A stretch of 64,000 bases of DNA from Arenicola marina (taxonomy: Eukaryota; Annelida; Polychaeta; Arenicolidae), in NCBI GenBank assembly GCA_964019135.1, contig OZ025258.1, positions 36,056,126-36,120,125 on the forward strand. Reading direction: 5' to 3'. Shown here piece after piece: positions 9,653 through 19,935 of this stretch; the stretch's first letter is position 1; each line of letters opens with the position of its first letter. The position numbers and the translations under genes were made by a program. The notes beneath the pieces were generated by a model. The model did no database searches, was not told the origin of the DNA, and worked only from the letters and a program-made list of their open reading frames with translations.

Positions 9653-12600
9653 CTGGAGGAAATGAAAACACAGGTGTTTGTCTATACAGAATAAATATAC
9701 AAATATAGAACTGTGTTACAATGGTTAACAATTTACTATATTTCATACCAAAGTATATCATCAATTATATATCATTGGCTGACTTGCTTACGTGACGTCA
9801 GTTCAAGTTATTTTATTGACTGTTCCAATTTTATAACTCTCCAATATTAATCAACGTAATGAAAAAAAAACATTCACAAACCCTAAAAAAGAAATTGTGC
9901 GACACTCACATAACAGAACTATTTACATAGTTTCTTTAAACATTTACCGAAAGTACACACGAGCGAACAACTACCACATAACCATCCACACATCAGCAAG
10001 TAATAAGCTGTCTGGAAAGCGAATCGGTTAATAAGGGTGAGAAAGCCAAATGTTTCATCATGCCTTTATTCGTCCTTTCTGGCGTTAAATTTTGGCCTTC
10101 TGGTTTGAGAATCTGTTCAATCTAAAAGGCTGCACACTGTAGGAGGTCTGGCAACGCGTGACAAGCTCCATTAGCAGACGACCAATCACAGGCGACCTTA
10201 GGAAGCCGTGACCTACAAAAGAGTGGGACATGTTCTGCATTGTTTAGCAAAAGTTTGTGGCTATATTATTACCGCTTAGATTTTGTGCTATAATTTCATG
10301 TGGTATAGTTACAAGAGGGGCATATATATAGACTAGAGTGTTGTATTAAGGACTGAGCGTCCTGCTGCACCGGCTACATTAATTGGCACTTGTCTCCTGG
10401 TCACCAGCGTGAAATAATGCAACTGTTACAGAAGTGAAAAACGACATGAATTGTATTTCGTCTTCGTCTCCGTAACACAACATAGATAACTAGGAAATTT
10501 TAAACTGTAACGAATGGCAAAGTTCACCTAACCCTTAAATATGCTTATGTGATCATATTTGAGACATTTTTACCATGCAGTGGATACACTTGTAAATCAT
10601 TCTTTCCAGCCAAAACTAAGCCCAGGCGAAATTTATATCAAAATTTGCAGAAAACTCGATTGTTCCATTCCATAAATTCAGAAATCTGATAAACCTCGCC
10701 GTTTCGGCGGTGGTGTGGCAAACGTGTCTATCCCGCGACACCACAGCACTCTGTCGCGGCACTGCTACTTATAACAAAGCATCGCGAAGCACTCAAACTG
10801 ATGACGTTTACCACTAAAATGAAAATTTGTGGTAAATTGATATCACGGGCAAGGCTAAGAGACACTATTTGGCTGTGTGGCATGGGTGGAGTATAGACAA
10901 AACCAATCTTGAATGATTCAAGGACTGATTCTTATTTGAATTTTGACCTCTTTAGTTTTGGCGGGAAAGAGCTCCACATGCAACTTTAAGCACAGCTACA
11001 AACGCGTATTTTTCTGACTTATTTTAGCTTCAATAACCGACGTATATTGTTGTCGACTCTGATGTCGTTGTCTATTCTGAAGGCAGTGTCAGATTTAACT
11101 GTTCCCCCATTTTCGTCGAGACTGCTGTTGGGAGCAGTGGAGTTTAGCAGGCCCCCAGACACCAGCTACACTTGATCGCGGTCTTAAAGACACATTAATA
11201 CGTTAGCGAAAATATCATTGAAGAAGAAATTGCTACGACGGAAACAAGTTTTGCTATATATATACGGTGTCCAGCCATAAGTGACAAGGCAGGTCAGAAT
11301 TGACAACCACAGACAGCAAATCAGAATATTATGAATCAGACGTGGTAGCAACGTTACCTAGGCAACCGTAAATCCTAACCCGACCCACGTCACAATCGCG
11401 ACTCTGGGAACCTGTTCACGCGGAATGGTTCGTTATTGTACGGCGGTGGAGTGCCAAGAACCAGGGATGCGAGAATTCTACCAGTGACTGGAGCCAACTT
11501 GAACCCGGTTCCTAACAACGAGAGAACTCAACACGTTAAAGCGGTCGCGTAGCAACGACTCATGCCATTGATGCCCTGTCGTCTAGTTACGATATAAATA
11601 GGTCATTCATGAACTCGAATACATTCGTTTAAGTTTGATTTTTCATTCTGCTACAACACGGATATGTATTTTGCGCAATCTGAACTTAAGCGTTTTTATA
11701 AATCTCACGTGTGTCTTCTTATGATCTATATATTTCATGTTAATATTCGACACATCATTAATATAGCCAACGTTCACCAGAATCACAGCAACAAGGGAAA
11801 ATATTGCAACCTAGGCAAAGCATATGGCGTCCCAAGCCAATCATCTACTAAGAGGGTGGGGTTACACATAATAACGCCTAGTGTAGGAAGCATATAACCT
11901 AAGCATGAACCCACATAACATATGCAAATAAATAGACAGAATGCCTTCAATCATCACACAAATAGGAAATATTGCATGCCAAAGCCAAATTGACAGATAA
12001 GTCGCACAAATTACTAATTACATCATTATAACAACTTGCATGCAGATTAAATGCACGAGGATGTAACTTGAAAGCTGAAGCGTGTTGATTGTCACGCGGT
12101 ACTGGGTTGTCACGCGGTACTGGGTTGTCACGCGGTACTGGGTTGTCACGCGGTACTGGGTTGTCACGCGGTATTGGGTCGATCGGTCCATATTCCATGT
12201 TAGACCCCCCCCCCCCCCGAAATGTATTATTGTAGTAACTGGTAGTCGTGAATAATACGTGAGCTATGCCAAAACAATGGTTCGATCAAACATGGAAGAA
12301 CGACCGGCCCATCGGTGATAATTGCTGAGCGCCATTTCTGCGTTGTTGTACCACGTGACTTACCGCTGAATCCTGCTCCGATGACAATGTTGGAATGTTT
12401 CGGGTGGGTATCCAACACGTAGTGCTTATCCGGGGTCATCTGTATGATGGGATTACAAAATATCGACATCGAAAGATTTCTATTAATGTGAAGGTAAAAT
12501 GAAACGAATTGGTGTTTAAGGCCGCTACAAGAGCCAACACTAAGCCACGGAACCTGTCTGGACGATAAATGATGAGCAAATAAACCATATTAGGTGCCGG

Positions 12601-15600
12601 ATTGGGAATCAAACCACTAAGACAGGGAGGCCCACCCACGTGTGGAGGTTACTCAGCAACGAGACGAGATGAGCTTGGTTACCACTCGGGATGAATGATA
12701 TGTAGGCTTCCTGAAGTCCCCTGTTGATTATATTCGACATAACACCACGGCCTGAAGTCCCCTGTTGATTATATTCGACATAACACCACGGCCTTGAGTC
12801 CCCTGTGGATTATATTCGACATAACACCACGGCCTGGAGTCCCCTGTTGATTATATTCGACATAACACCACGGCCTGGAGTCCCCTGTTGATTATATTCG
12901 AAATGACGTCCCCCCGTTCGGGACTCACGGTGTACATGCAGGGCTCCAGAATACTGGGTTTGTCCTCCAGTCCAGTCAGATGATCCCGGACGTACTGGCC
13001 TACGATCTTGACCAGCTCCTGGTTGCCCGCCTGGTCCCGCTCATCTGGATGGCAGTAGTACGGCGGCGGCTCACCCCGGGTCACCATCTGGATCGAGTCC
13101 GGACATTGTCTTAATCTGAAGAGCTGGAACTGGAGCTTTACATTCCTCATATTTTAACAGTCCAAGCTGCCCGCCCACCAATTTCACGAAATCAGTTTAA
13201 AAATAATCTTGTCTAAATCAGTTATATTGATACTGTTAGTGTTCACTGGTTTCAAAACGATATGTGTTAGCAAATAGACCTTCAACTTTATGGGCAAAAC
13301 ACCACAACGATGTACCGATGTATTTTGATGACGTAGTACAAAAGTCACTCTTTTCCACATGAGAACAAAATATACCTTTCATTTATTACTTATAATACAT
13401 TTGTATTTAATAGGCAAAAATTAAAGGACCAACATGATCTGATTTTTAAGAACACCTACATATATAAATGATGCATTATTATTAAACAAAAGAAAATGAA
13501 ACGCTTTAAAATTAAAGTAGCGAGTAGTATAGAATAAATATAAGACTTGGGTCAAATTGAACACCAAGTGTAATCTTTGACTTTTGGACAAACAAACATC
13601 CCATATCAATACATCATGCGTTAAGGGCATCGCCTGTTCGCACAACTATACAAAAAGCGCTTCGGTCCAACAAAGTTGGGTATGTTTGCAGGACATACCA
13701 GTCATGCAACTAGCAGCTTGCCACATAGACCCTGCGCACTCACTCCACACAACCTACCTGGTACAACTGGAATGCGGGGGGGGGGGGCGGGGGGGGGGGG
13801 GTTAGACCCACTGTGAAGCCAGACATGAAGGCTAAACCGGATGACGTAATTTGACAATGACACGCACCATGTAATGTGGTTGGTTGAAACATGTCCCAGA
13901 GGCCGGTGGCATGGCGCGAACCCCCGACCCGTTAATCCTAAGCTCAGCCTGTTTACCAACAGAGCTATGGGAAGGGGGTCTCATCCAGTTACAGTACTTC
14001 CATATATATGACAAACATTTAGTCCAAAATAATGAGGGCACTGTCAGCATTTAAACAGCAGCATGAGTTTCAGCTTACCTGTCGATTGGTTCTAGCATTA
14101 CATTGTTCACATGTAGCAAGCTTAGTAATACGAAACACCGATTTTCCCTTGTGACCTCAACAACTCATTAGCAATAAACGATTAGTGTGAAGGTCTGTCT
14201 TGAATATCGTAAACATAGGTGTAACTTGGCAATCCTCGTGTAAGAAGTTCAGATCCACTGTCAAGACCTTGTAGGCCTCACAGCCCTGTCGGCATAGCGG
14301 AAGATACACATGGAGAGAGGGTACCATAACTTCTGTCATGGTACAGTGTATCGCCCACCAAGCCCATAGCCCAACTGAAATTTACCTTGACCATGTTGGG
14401 GTACTCATAGCTCGGGAAGAAGCAGACAAATCGATATTCTCCCGGTTTGTATCGCAGGTACTGGTATCCAATGGGACAGCCATTGTCCACGCTGAAGTCG
14501 CCAGGCGGCGCTGTGGTGTCGCACACAAAGGCGCTACATCCGGGCATTGTCTTGGAGGTGGGGTCACACAAACAGCAAACGAGCGCATTGGGAGCGGCGC
14601 GATGGCAAATCAAGCAAAAAAGCCATTAGTTATATACAACGAAACCATCACATTATTAAAGATACAACACGGCCTGTTGGTCTGTGTTAACAAGCTCATC
14701 AAGACTCGAGGGCAAACATATAGGCTTCGGCAGCAGCATTCATGGGACTGAAAGTGCGAAAGGAATATATTGGCATATATTGTTACAGTCAACTACACTA
14801 AACCTCACAGAATACAAGCCGCTTCAACGGTTATGCGAAGAGAACTTTGTAACATGCCGGATGGAAAAGTTCAAGGAGAGAAAAGTTGGAATATAGTCAG
14901 GATTTGTAGCATAGGCTATATCGAGCTATACTCGGACCAGTTCGAGATGAAAAACAATTGCTATTTGCGCATACCGAAGAAAAATCTCAACCACGATACC
15001 TTACCATGACATAAAAACGTCGTCTCCGCTGCCTTGTAAACACGGAAACGCATTCTAAGTAGAACATTATGTCGACTGGCGCAAGAACAAAACAGACTCA
15101 TCGAAAACGATGTTAGCTACCAACATAATGGACGATTTAAGTCACTCTCTGAACATGTAACTCAAGCCATCGGCGACTTTGACTCACGACCACTCAATCC
15201 AGTTCATTAGTCGCGGTAATCAAATCTTCAAATCAGCCAAAGTCGACAGCGCAAACATGGAATTCAGCCACGCATCCCAAAGTCAACCAACCATGCGCGG
15301 ATTACACACCAGTAGTTAACAAGTGAAGACCTTTAGTTCAGAGGGGAGGGGCGGGGGGGGTGGGTTATAAGCCTGGCGTCACATCACGTCATTGGGCAGA
15401 CCTTGACTAGTCCAGGAAACAGAAGGCAAGGCGTACACGACGCGGTAACCCGCCATTTTGTACCCGTGATCATCAACTACAGGGGGCGCCCCTCTACTCC
15501 TAGAGAGTGTCCGAGCCCAGTGGATAACAATGGGGAAGTGTGAGAAGTCGGTGTGTACAGAGAGGGTGAGAGTCCGGTGACAGCAGACTGTTCCCGGCAT

Positions 15601-17910
15601 GGTCTGAGAGAGAGTAGAAGAGTAAGATGGTGCTCACTATAGAGAGAATAGAATGTGGTCATAAAGGTCGACAAACAAACATAACCATGCAAAACCATAT
15701 GGACCTACTACAGTAACTTAGGGGGCGGAAGTGTTATATCAATATCCTCTAGAGCTGATGGCGATACCGGAAGACCATTAAATCAAACTTCGCATTCAAA
15801 CCAAGATTATTGACTGGGAATTATGGCACATGTCAAAATGATTCAATGTTATAATGTTGCATAATATTTACTAATACTTGGCTTCAGATAATAATACTTC
15901 TATGTCAGTTTTTTAAGCTTCGATCTGGAATGTCATTATTTGAAGAAAAAAACATTTAAAGACTTTTTCCAGAAAAATTCCTGGTACGTAGAAAATGGAT
16001 TACAGCAACGAAATATAGATAATGCTTGAAAACTAGACTTTCGTAAATATACCGATAAATCTGTAATGCTGAGGCCATGTACTACCTTTAAGGGTATATT
16101 AATCCCCAATCCATTAAGAATATCAAGACTCCAAGGGCCAGCCGCCAGAACTATTTTCTTTGCGTAGTACTTTCCGCTCTTTGTGTTCAAAGTGACAGTA
16201 GAGCCCGGCGTAATGCTCTCCACCTTCACACCGTCCTCAATCACCCCTCCCATTCCTTCGAATTGTCTCTGAAAACAAGGAAGTCTATGTTAAGTCGGGG
16301 CTTTGAATTGCAAGTAGGATTCACATACGTAAAATGAATGCATCAAATGAACGGTTCATATCTATAAGTGCAAGCAATTGACATTCACAATGTACTACCG
16401 AGCCGGAGATGAACGAAAAATTGAATTTACCATTAAAAAGCTCCAGATTGTAGTTTAAATAACATTGGCAGCAAAATCATTTCCTTAAAGCTGGCTGTAC
16501 ACTGAATAGTCCCTTTGCTCGACTACTCCAAACATTTACCCTTTGTATGATACGTTCTGTTTGTTTTATGTTCTACTTATGTGTTCCGCCATCGAAGCAT
16601 TTTTTGTGTGTACTCATATATAAAGATGACTAGGCGTTAGCAATTAACTAATCTTAGCCTGTTTCTCCCAACCTGCAATACCTCTGTAATGCGTATGTCT
16701 TTATATAACAACATATTTTTTTGTTTGGTTAAATAAATGAAATGAACTCTCTCAACTCTTACTCCCTTACTCGTAAATCAGCTATTATGTTAGAATTTAA
16801 AAGACAGGGTTACACGCTGCTATCGCTTAGTGATACGACCCTCTGGTACCTTACCGTGAGGGCATTTATGCAGCGACCCGGAAGTAGCAAGCCCGCTGTC
16901 TCGTCCAGCAGTGCGCGCGCCGAGGCGTCGTATTTGAGCATAGGATAACGCGACCGGATGTCGTCTGCCGAAAGCATCGTGTAGGGGAGGCTGAACTTGT
17001 CCATAGCCGACCGGCATTGGGTAATAATCCCTTGATTATCACCCTCCTCCAGCAGCAACAGGCCTGTCTTACTGAGGACGGCAAAAATATATATGATTAT
17101 AATCACCCACATCTTAAAAACAGATAGAGATGCATACATCTATATATCTTAACAAGATATCACATAAGACACATACTACATGCATATACATACAAATTTG
17201 AAATTGACAGTGTAGTTTTAATGATAAATTAATATTTAAATATATCTGCAGCAGTTTCTTTAGCATTTAGTTATCTTCAAACAGTAAATAAATTTATTAT
17301 TCATGAAAATACTTAATTAGTTTCAAATGTATTTCAGCAAATAGAAACTCATTAATTGATTTTGAGTTGAAATATGAATCACATGAAATATTTTATATCT
17401 AAAAAGTGCACACATACACAAACAAAGTTTTGCCATAATCGTTTTCCAGCTTCTTCCATAAAGCATTGCACTCAGGCATCATCTCTGCGTAGAAATCCTC
17501 ATTGTAGACCTGCCTTATGATTCTGGAGTGACCCCCAGAGCTCCCCCGGGAATGGGGCAGCTGAAACTGCACATTAAAATTCAGTTATTAAAATGCCACA
17601 CATGGCTTACCAAACACAATTTTAATTATATTGATGGTATTACTATATATATAATAAAGTATTCTCTTCAATAAATGAGTGACAAGTAATTTTGCTTGAC
17701 TTGCATTTATCACAGCTTGTATCTTCACAGCTAGAATTTGACCAAGGAAACTATGGCATTCCTGTTACAGGGAAGAGTACATTAATGTCTAATTACCTGC
17801 TCCAAGACAAGGGTGCGAAGGCCTTTAGCAGCCAGGTGATTGGCTGTCCACATGCCAACAATCCCTGCCCCTACCACAATACAATCCCACACCCCTTCTG
17901 AAGATGCCAT
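9522..17910 (-). CDS. PIPOX: Peroxisomal sarcosine oxidase / L-pipecolate oxidase, complete gene
   Basis: An FAD-dependent amine oxidase of the monomeric sarcosine oxidase family, which oxidises sarcosine, L-pipecolate or related imino acids with release of H2O2 in peroxisomes. Coding exons (all minus): 17910-17797, 17566-17424, 17071-16855, 16268-16086, 14550-14386, 13087-12929, 12439-12364, then either 10212-10085 or 9652-9522. Phases agree at every junction and give 394 or 395 residues; human PIPOX has 390. Visible landmarks are the N-terminal dinucleotide-binding VVGAGIVG, the GGHSRIIR flavin-contact segment in exon 2, LAAGPW in exon 4, the EPCMYT cysteine (which carries covalent FAD in this family) ending exon 6, and [10 protein letters not shown] in exon 7. 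The least certain boundaries are the exon 2 donor, exon 5 and the 5' end of exon 6. The duplicated last exon gives two C-termini, AKL and AKI. Confidence 0.9.
10065..10070 (-). terminator. Polyadenylation signal of exon 8a
   Basis: AATAAA on the minus strand, 15 bases after the exon 8a stop codon. This is a very short 3' UTR if used. Confidence 0.6.
10085..10212 (-). CDS. PIPOX: PIPOX terminal exon 8a (ends AKI)
   Basis: Begins after TTTTGTAG in phase 1 with [18 protein letters not shown] and ends [10 protein letters not shown] before TAA. An AATAAA polyadenylation signal lies only about 15 bases past the stop (minus strand of 10065-10070). The sequence is collinear with exon 8b and with the human C-terminus. 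The tripeptide AKI is a weaker variant of a type-1 peroxisomal signal than AKL. Confidence 0.85.
12089..12178 (+). repeat. 18-bp minisatellite, 5 copies
   Basis: The unit TTGTCACGCGGTACTGGG is repeated five times with almost no divergence, implying recent expansion. The minus strand translates as repeated PRDNPV, which is an artefact of the 18-base period inside a PIPOX intron. Confidence 0.9.
12182..12310 (+). repeat. Dispersed repeat, CATGTTAGACCCC family
   Basis: CCATGTTAGACCCC, then CGAAATGTA, then TACGTGAGCTATGCC and AACAATGGTTCG form a diverged repeat. Related copies lie at about 58768-58820 and 59412-59516. In the last copy it directly follows a SINE tail, so it may belong to a composite element. 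Confidence 0.55.
12364..12439 (-). CDS. PIPOX: PIPOX exon 7
   Basis: After CATCATACAG it encodes [19 protein letters not shown] and IGAGFSG, 76 nt, ending in phase 1 at AGCG|GTAAGT. This is the most conserved segment of the family. The phase-1 end fits both copies of the terminal exon. Confidence 0.9.
12710..12902 (+). repeat. 41-bp minisatellite, about 5 copies
   Basis: The unit begins CCTGAAGTCCCCTGTTGATT and has starts at 12710, 12751, 12792, 12833 and 12874; the last copy is partial. It ends 26 bases from the PIPOX exon 6 donor, inside intron 6. Confidence 0.9.
12929..13087 (-). CDS. PIPOX: PIPOX exon 6 with the covalent-FAD cysteine
   Basis: Encodes [15 protein letters not shown], then [10 protein letters not shown] and EPCMYT, ending in phase 0 at ACC|GTGAGT. 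The cysteine of EPCMYT corresponds to the residue that binds FAD covalently in monomeric sarcosine oxidases. The 5' boundary is chosen at CGATCCAG for length agreement; an in-frame alternative further upstream cannot be excluded. A 41-bp tandem repeat begins only 26 bases inside the following intron. Confidence 0.75.
13088..14385. other. PIPOX intron 5
   Basis: Contains a G-run at about 13778-13801 and a reverse-orientation tRNA-like head at about 13885-13980. No coding exon was recognised. Confidence 0.5.
13880..13985 (-). mobile_element. tRNA-derived SINE head, reverse orientation
   Basis: On the minus strand, AGCTCTGTTGGTAAACAGGC (A-box-like) is followed by GGGGGTTCGCGCC (B-box-like). The downstream CTGGGACATGTTTCAACC resembles a phrase following the head near 61.3 kb. 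It lacks a full cloverleaf, so it is not called a tRNA gene. Confidence 0.5.
14386..14550 (-). CDS. PIPOX: PIPOX exon 5
   Basis: Fifty-five codons in phase 0, ending [11 protein letters not shown] before GTAAAT; this matches the family motif G(L/F)P..EYP.LMK. The 5' part (from [10 protein letters not shown]) is poorly conserved. The acceptor CCTCCAAG was chosen because it keeps phase 0 and puts PPGDFSV at the human VPGSYGV position. Confidence 0.7.
14551..16085. other. PIPOX intron 4
   Basis: About 1.5 kb with a G-run near 15346-15361 and otherwise unique-looking sequence. I see no feature that I can support. Confidence 0.4.
16086..16268 (-). CDS. PIPOX: PIPOX exon 4
   Basis: Exactly 61 codons, phase 0 to phase 0, between TTTTCAG and AAG|GTAGTA. 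It encodes [16 protein letters not shown] and the IVLAAGPWS strand that precedes the flavin site in this family. Confidence 0.9.
16855..17071 (-). CDS. PIPOX: PIPOX exon 3
   Basis: After the acceptor CCGTCCTCAG it encodes [11 protein letters not shown] through a conserved [17 protein letters not shown] block, 217 nt, ending in phase 0 at ACG|GTAAGG. The TGLL and AGLL motifs are typical of the family. Confidence 0.9.
17424..17566 (-). CDS. PIPOX: PIPOX exon 2
   Basis: Starts after TGTGCAG with [18 protein letters not shown] and continues through the [10 protein letters not shown] segment aligned to human PIPOX. The 143 nt end in phase 2. The donor is a weak GTTTGT, the least certain junction of this exon. 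Confidence 0.85.
17797..17910 (-). CDS. PIPOX: PIPOX exon 1: start codon and FAD-binding GxGxxG
   Basis: Thirty-eight codons from the ATG at 17910 ([10 protein letters not shown]) through VVGAGIVG, the Rossmann-fold ADP-binding loop, to LVLEQ. It ends in phase 0 at CAG|GTAATT. No signal peptide is present, as expected for a protein imported into peroxisomes from the cytosol. Confidence 0.9.
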
Positions 17911-19246
17911 CTTATCAGTCTGAAAATATACATCAATACAGCATCAGTCACACACATTAGTAAATCAAATGATTGATGTACAACTTCATTTCTGACAACA
18001 TGTTGATTGAAGTTACCATAGGGTTTTTGTGTAAAAGCCAAGAGCATGACATGTATTATTAGAAAATTATTAGAGAATGAGGCAGTATTTTTTTTCCCGC
18101 TCAGACTCTAGGGAAGCTGGCTTGCCTGGGGACATCCCCATTTTTGTGAATTGTTTCAGATAACATGCTAGGCACAAGCAGGGAGATATGATTGTTAAAG
18201 TGAGTGTATTTCATTTTGGGCCAGGGTGGGGATACAGCTCAGTACAGTGGTCTGTGTTATACACTTCTGTTCAGCCAACCAAAAACACTGTATAATGGAG
18301 GGAGTCATATAATAGAGAGATCCCCTGAGATTAGCTGTTTTCGCTCAAGTAATCATCACACATTCAGATGGCACTATTTCAGTCTTTGATGAAACTGGCT
18401 TCTTTTTATCATTTGTCCATTATAGTATCAAGATTCAGTCAAATAAAGCAGCTATACTGATACCGATCAGGGATTGAGTTATGTACCGTATAAATAAAAT
18501 ATATAAGTTGAAATGTTGGTTGTAAGTTGTGTTTATGAGGGAGTCGCATAATGAAGGGGCTTTAATATGTAAAAATATTCTGTGCACAGCGAAAAAAGAC
18601 AGGATAACGGAAGAGTCATATAATATGGATAGGTGCTACCTAAAAAATGCGCATTCGGTTGCTTAGGAACTCCCATTGTGACATCCTGTTTATAACATTT
18701 TGACGTCACAACTACTCACTATGACAATAGCTGATGGGCGGTCAACAAGAGCTTTCTGCTTGGCAACAGACATTTAGCCTGTCGCTTAAAAATTTTACTT
18801 TAATTTGAAGTACACATCCAGTGTTAACATTGAATAATTTATTCGTTAATTTTGTGGGGCAGCTGATTTAATTATTAAAGACATGACATAATAGGTTTCA
18901 ACCTCTCTTTGCTTGGAATATATTTATGTACAGCTGATATTTACTCTGAATCCGAAAATGTCTCATGGGGGTTGTTACACGAAATGAAAGTCCTAAGCCT
19001 ATGCTTGAAATGGACTTTGAATATGCATGAATGTTACCTTAAGAGCTCGCTTGCGCTCGCCATAATGCAGAGACCTCTACCCAACAGGTCACAATATTGT
19101 TCTGCACTTGTCACTACATTGTATATATCCATCAAATTACATACAGTCATACCAGCCGTGTTTATGGCCTTCAGGCTTGTCCGCTCCTGAGGAGGTGGGC
19201 CAGTGAGGAGGACTGTTAGATTACAAGGACAAGTCAACTGTCACTG
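17911..19246. other. Upstream of PIPOX; transposon fragment
   Basis: The PIPOX promoter should lie just above 17910, but no TATA box or clear initiator is seen. The rest holds a Tigger/pogo-like fragment at about 18243-18640 and otherwise nothing recognised. Confidence 0.4.
18243..18640. mobile_element. Tigger/pogo-like DNA transposon fragment
   Basis: After a TA, CAGTGGTCTGTGTTATACAC continues into sub-repeats of the form GAGTC(A/G)(C/T)ATAATG/AGAG at about 18300, 18540 and 18605. Termini of pogo/Tigger elements have this character (CAGT start, internal ATAATAGAG-type repeats). The opposite inverted end was not identified and no transposase frame is present. Confidence 0.35.
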
Positions 19247-19254
19247 TCATAGTC

Positions 19255-19935
19255 CTACATTTGGCGCAAGTGCCCCCAGGCAAGCCAGCTTCTCTAGGGG
19301 CACAACGGTAACAATGTTAAAATCCTTTGATGTTAGTAGGGAATCGACTGTAGCTTTTATTACAATGTGGGCTCGTACAATAATAGTGCTTACGTATTCT
19401 ATATACCTTGTTCTATCTTCTGACAGCAAGAAGGTGAGTCAACACTAGATTGTTGCAGTCATATTTTCACGAACAACTGTTGGAGCATGTGACTTTTCCC
19501 TACCAACCGCCATGCGTATGCAGCGCCACCTGGCGAATCCCGAGGGCGGTGCTGTTGTCCTTAAGTTCAAAGTGAGTGACTGACAAGGCCCTCTAGCAGA
19601 GAGTCATATTCTAACGGAGAGGAGGAACCAAGTCGCATTCACAGGTACCGGCATCCGCCAACAACAAATATGCAGATGGCTGGCCGGAAACAGTTGTGTG
19701 CTCCAACATTTCTTCGCGAAAATATAACAGAAACAACCTAGTGTCGACACACTTTATTGATGTCAGATGATAGAACAAGGTATATATAGAATATGTAAAT
19801 ACTATGATTGTTCGAGCACATATTATAATAAAAGCTACAGTCGATTCCCTACTAACGTCGAAAGATTTTGACATTGTTACCGTTGTGCCCCTAGAGAAGC
19901 GGGCTTGCCTGGGGGGCACTTGCGCCAAAGTCATA
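19255..19935. mobile_element. Foldback element with ~235-bp inverted arms
   Basis: The segment at about 19258-19493 is the diverged reverse complement of about 19685-19933, around 85-90% similar by eye. Both arms contain GGCGCAAGTGCCCCC, then AGGGAATCGACTGTAGC and TATACCTTGTTCTATC. The roughly 190-base centre is unique. The arms give matching translated frames on opposite strands, which explains the paired open frames here. It looks like a foldback or MITE-type element, or an inverted duplication. A transcript through it would form a long double-stranded RNA. Confidence 0.75.

Larger units (their letters stand above)
10213..12363. other. PIPOX intron 7
   Basis: About 2.15 kb between exon 7 and exon 8a. 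It contains an 18-bp minisatellite at 12089-12178 and a CATGTTAGACCCC repeat (about 12195-12310) also found near 58.8 and 59.4 kb. No extra exon was recognised. Confidence 0.6.

Noticed and set aside
11947-12198. PRDNPV-repeat ORF
   Set aside because: An 18-bp minisatellite in a PIPOX intron, read on the minus strand.
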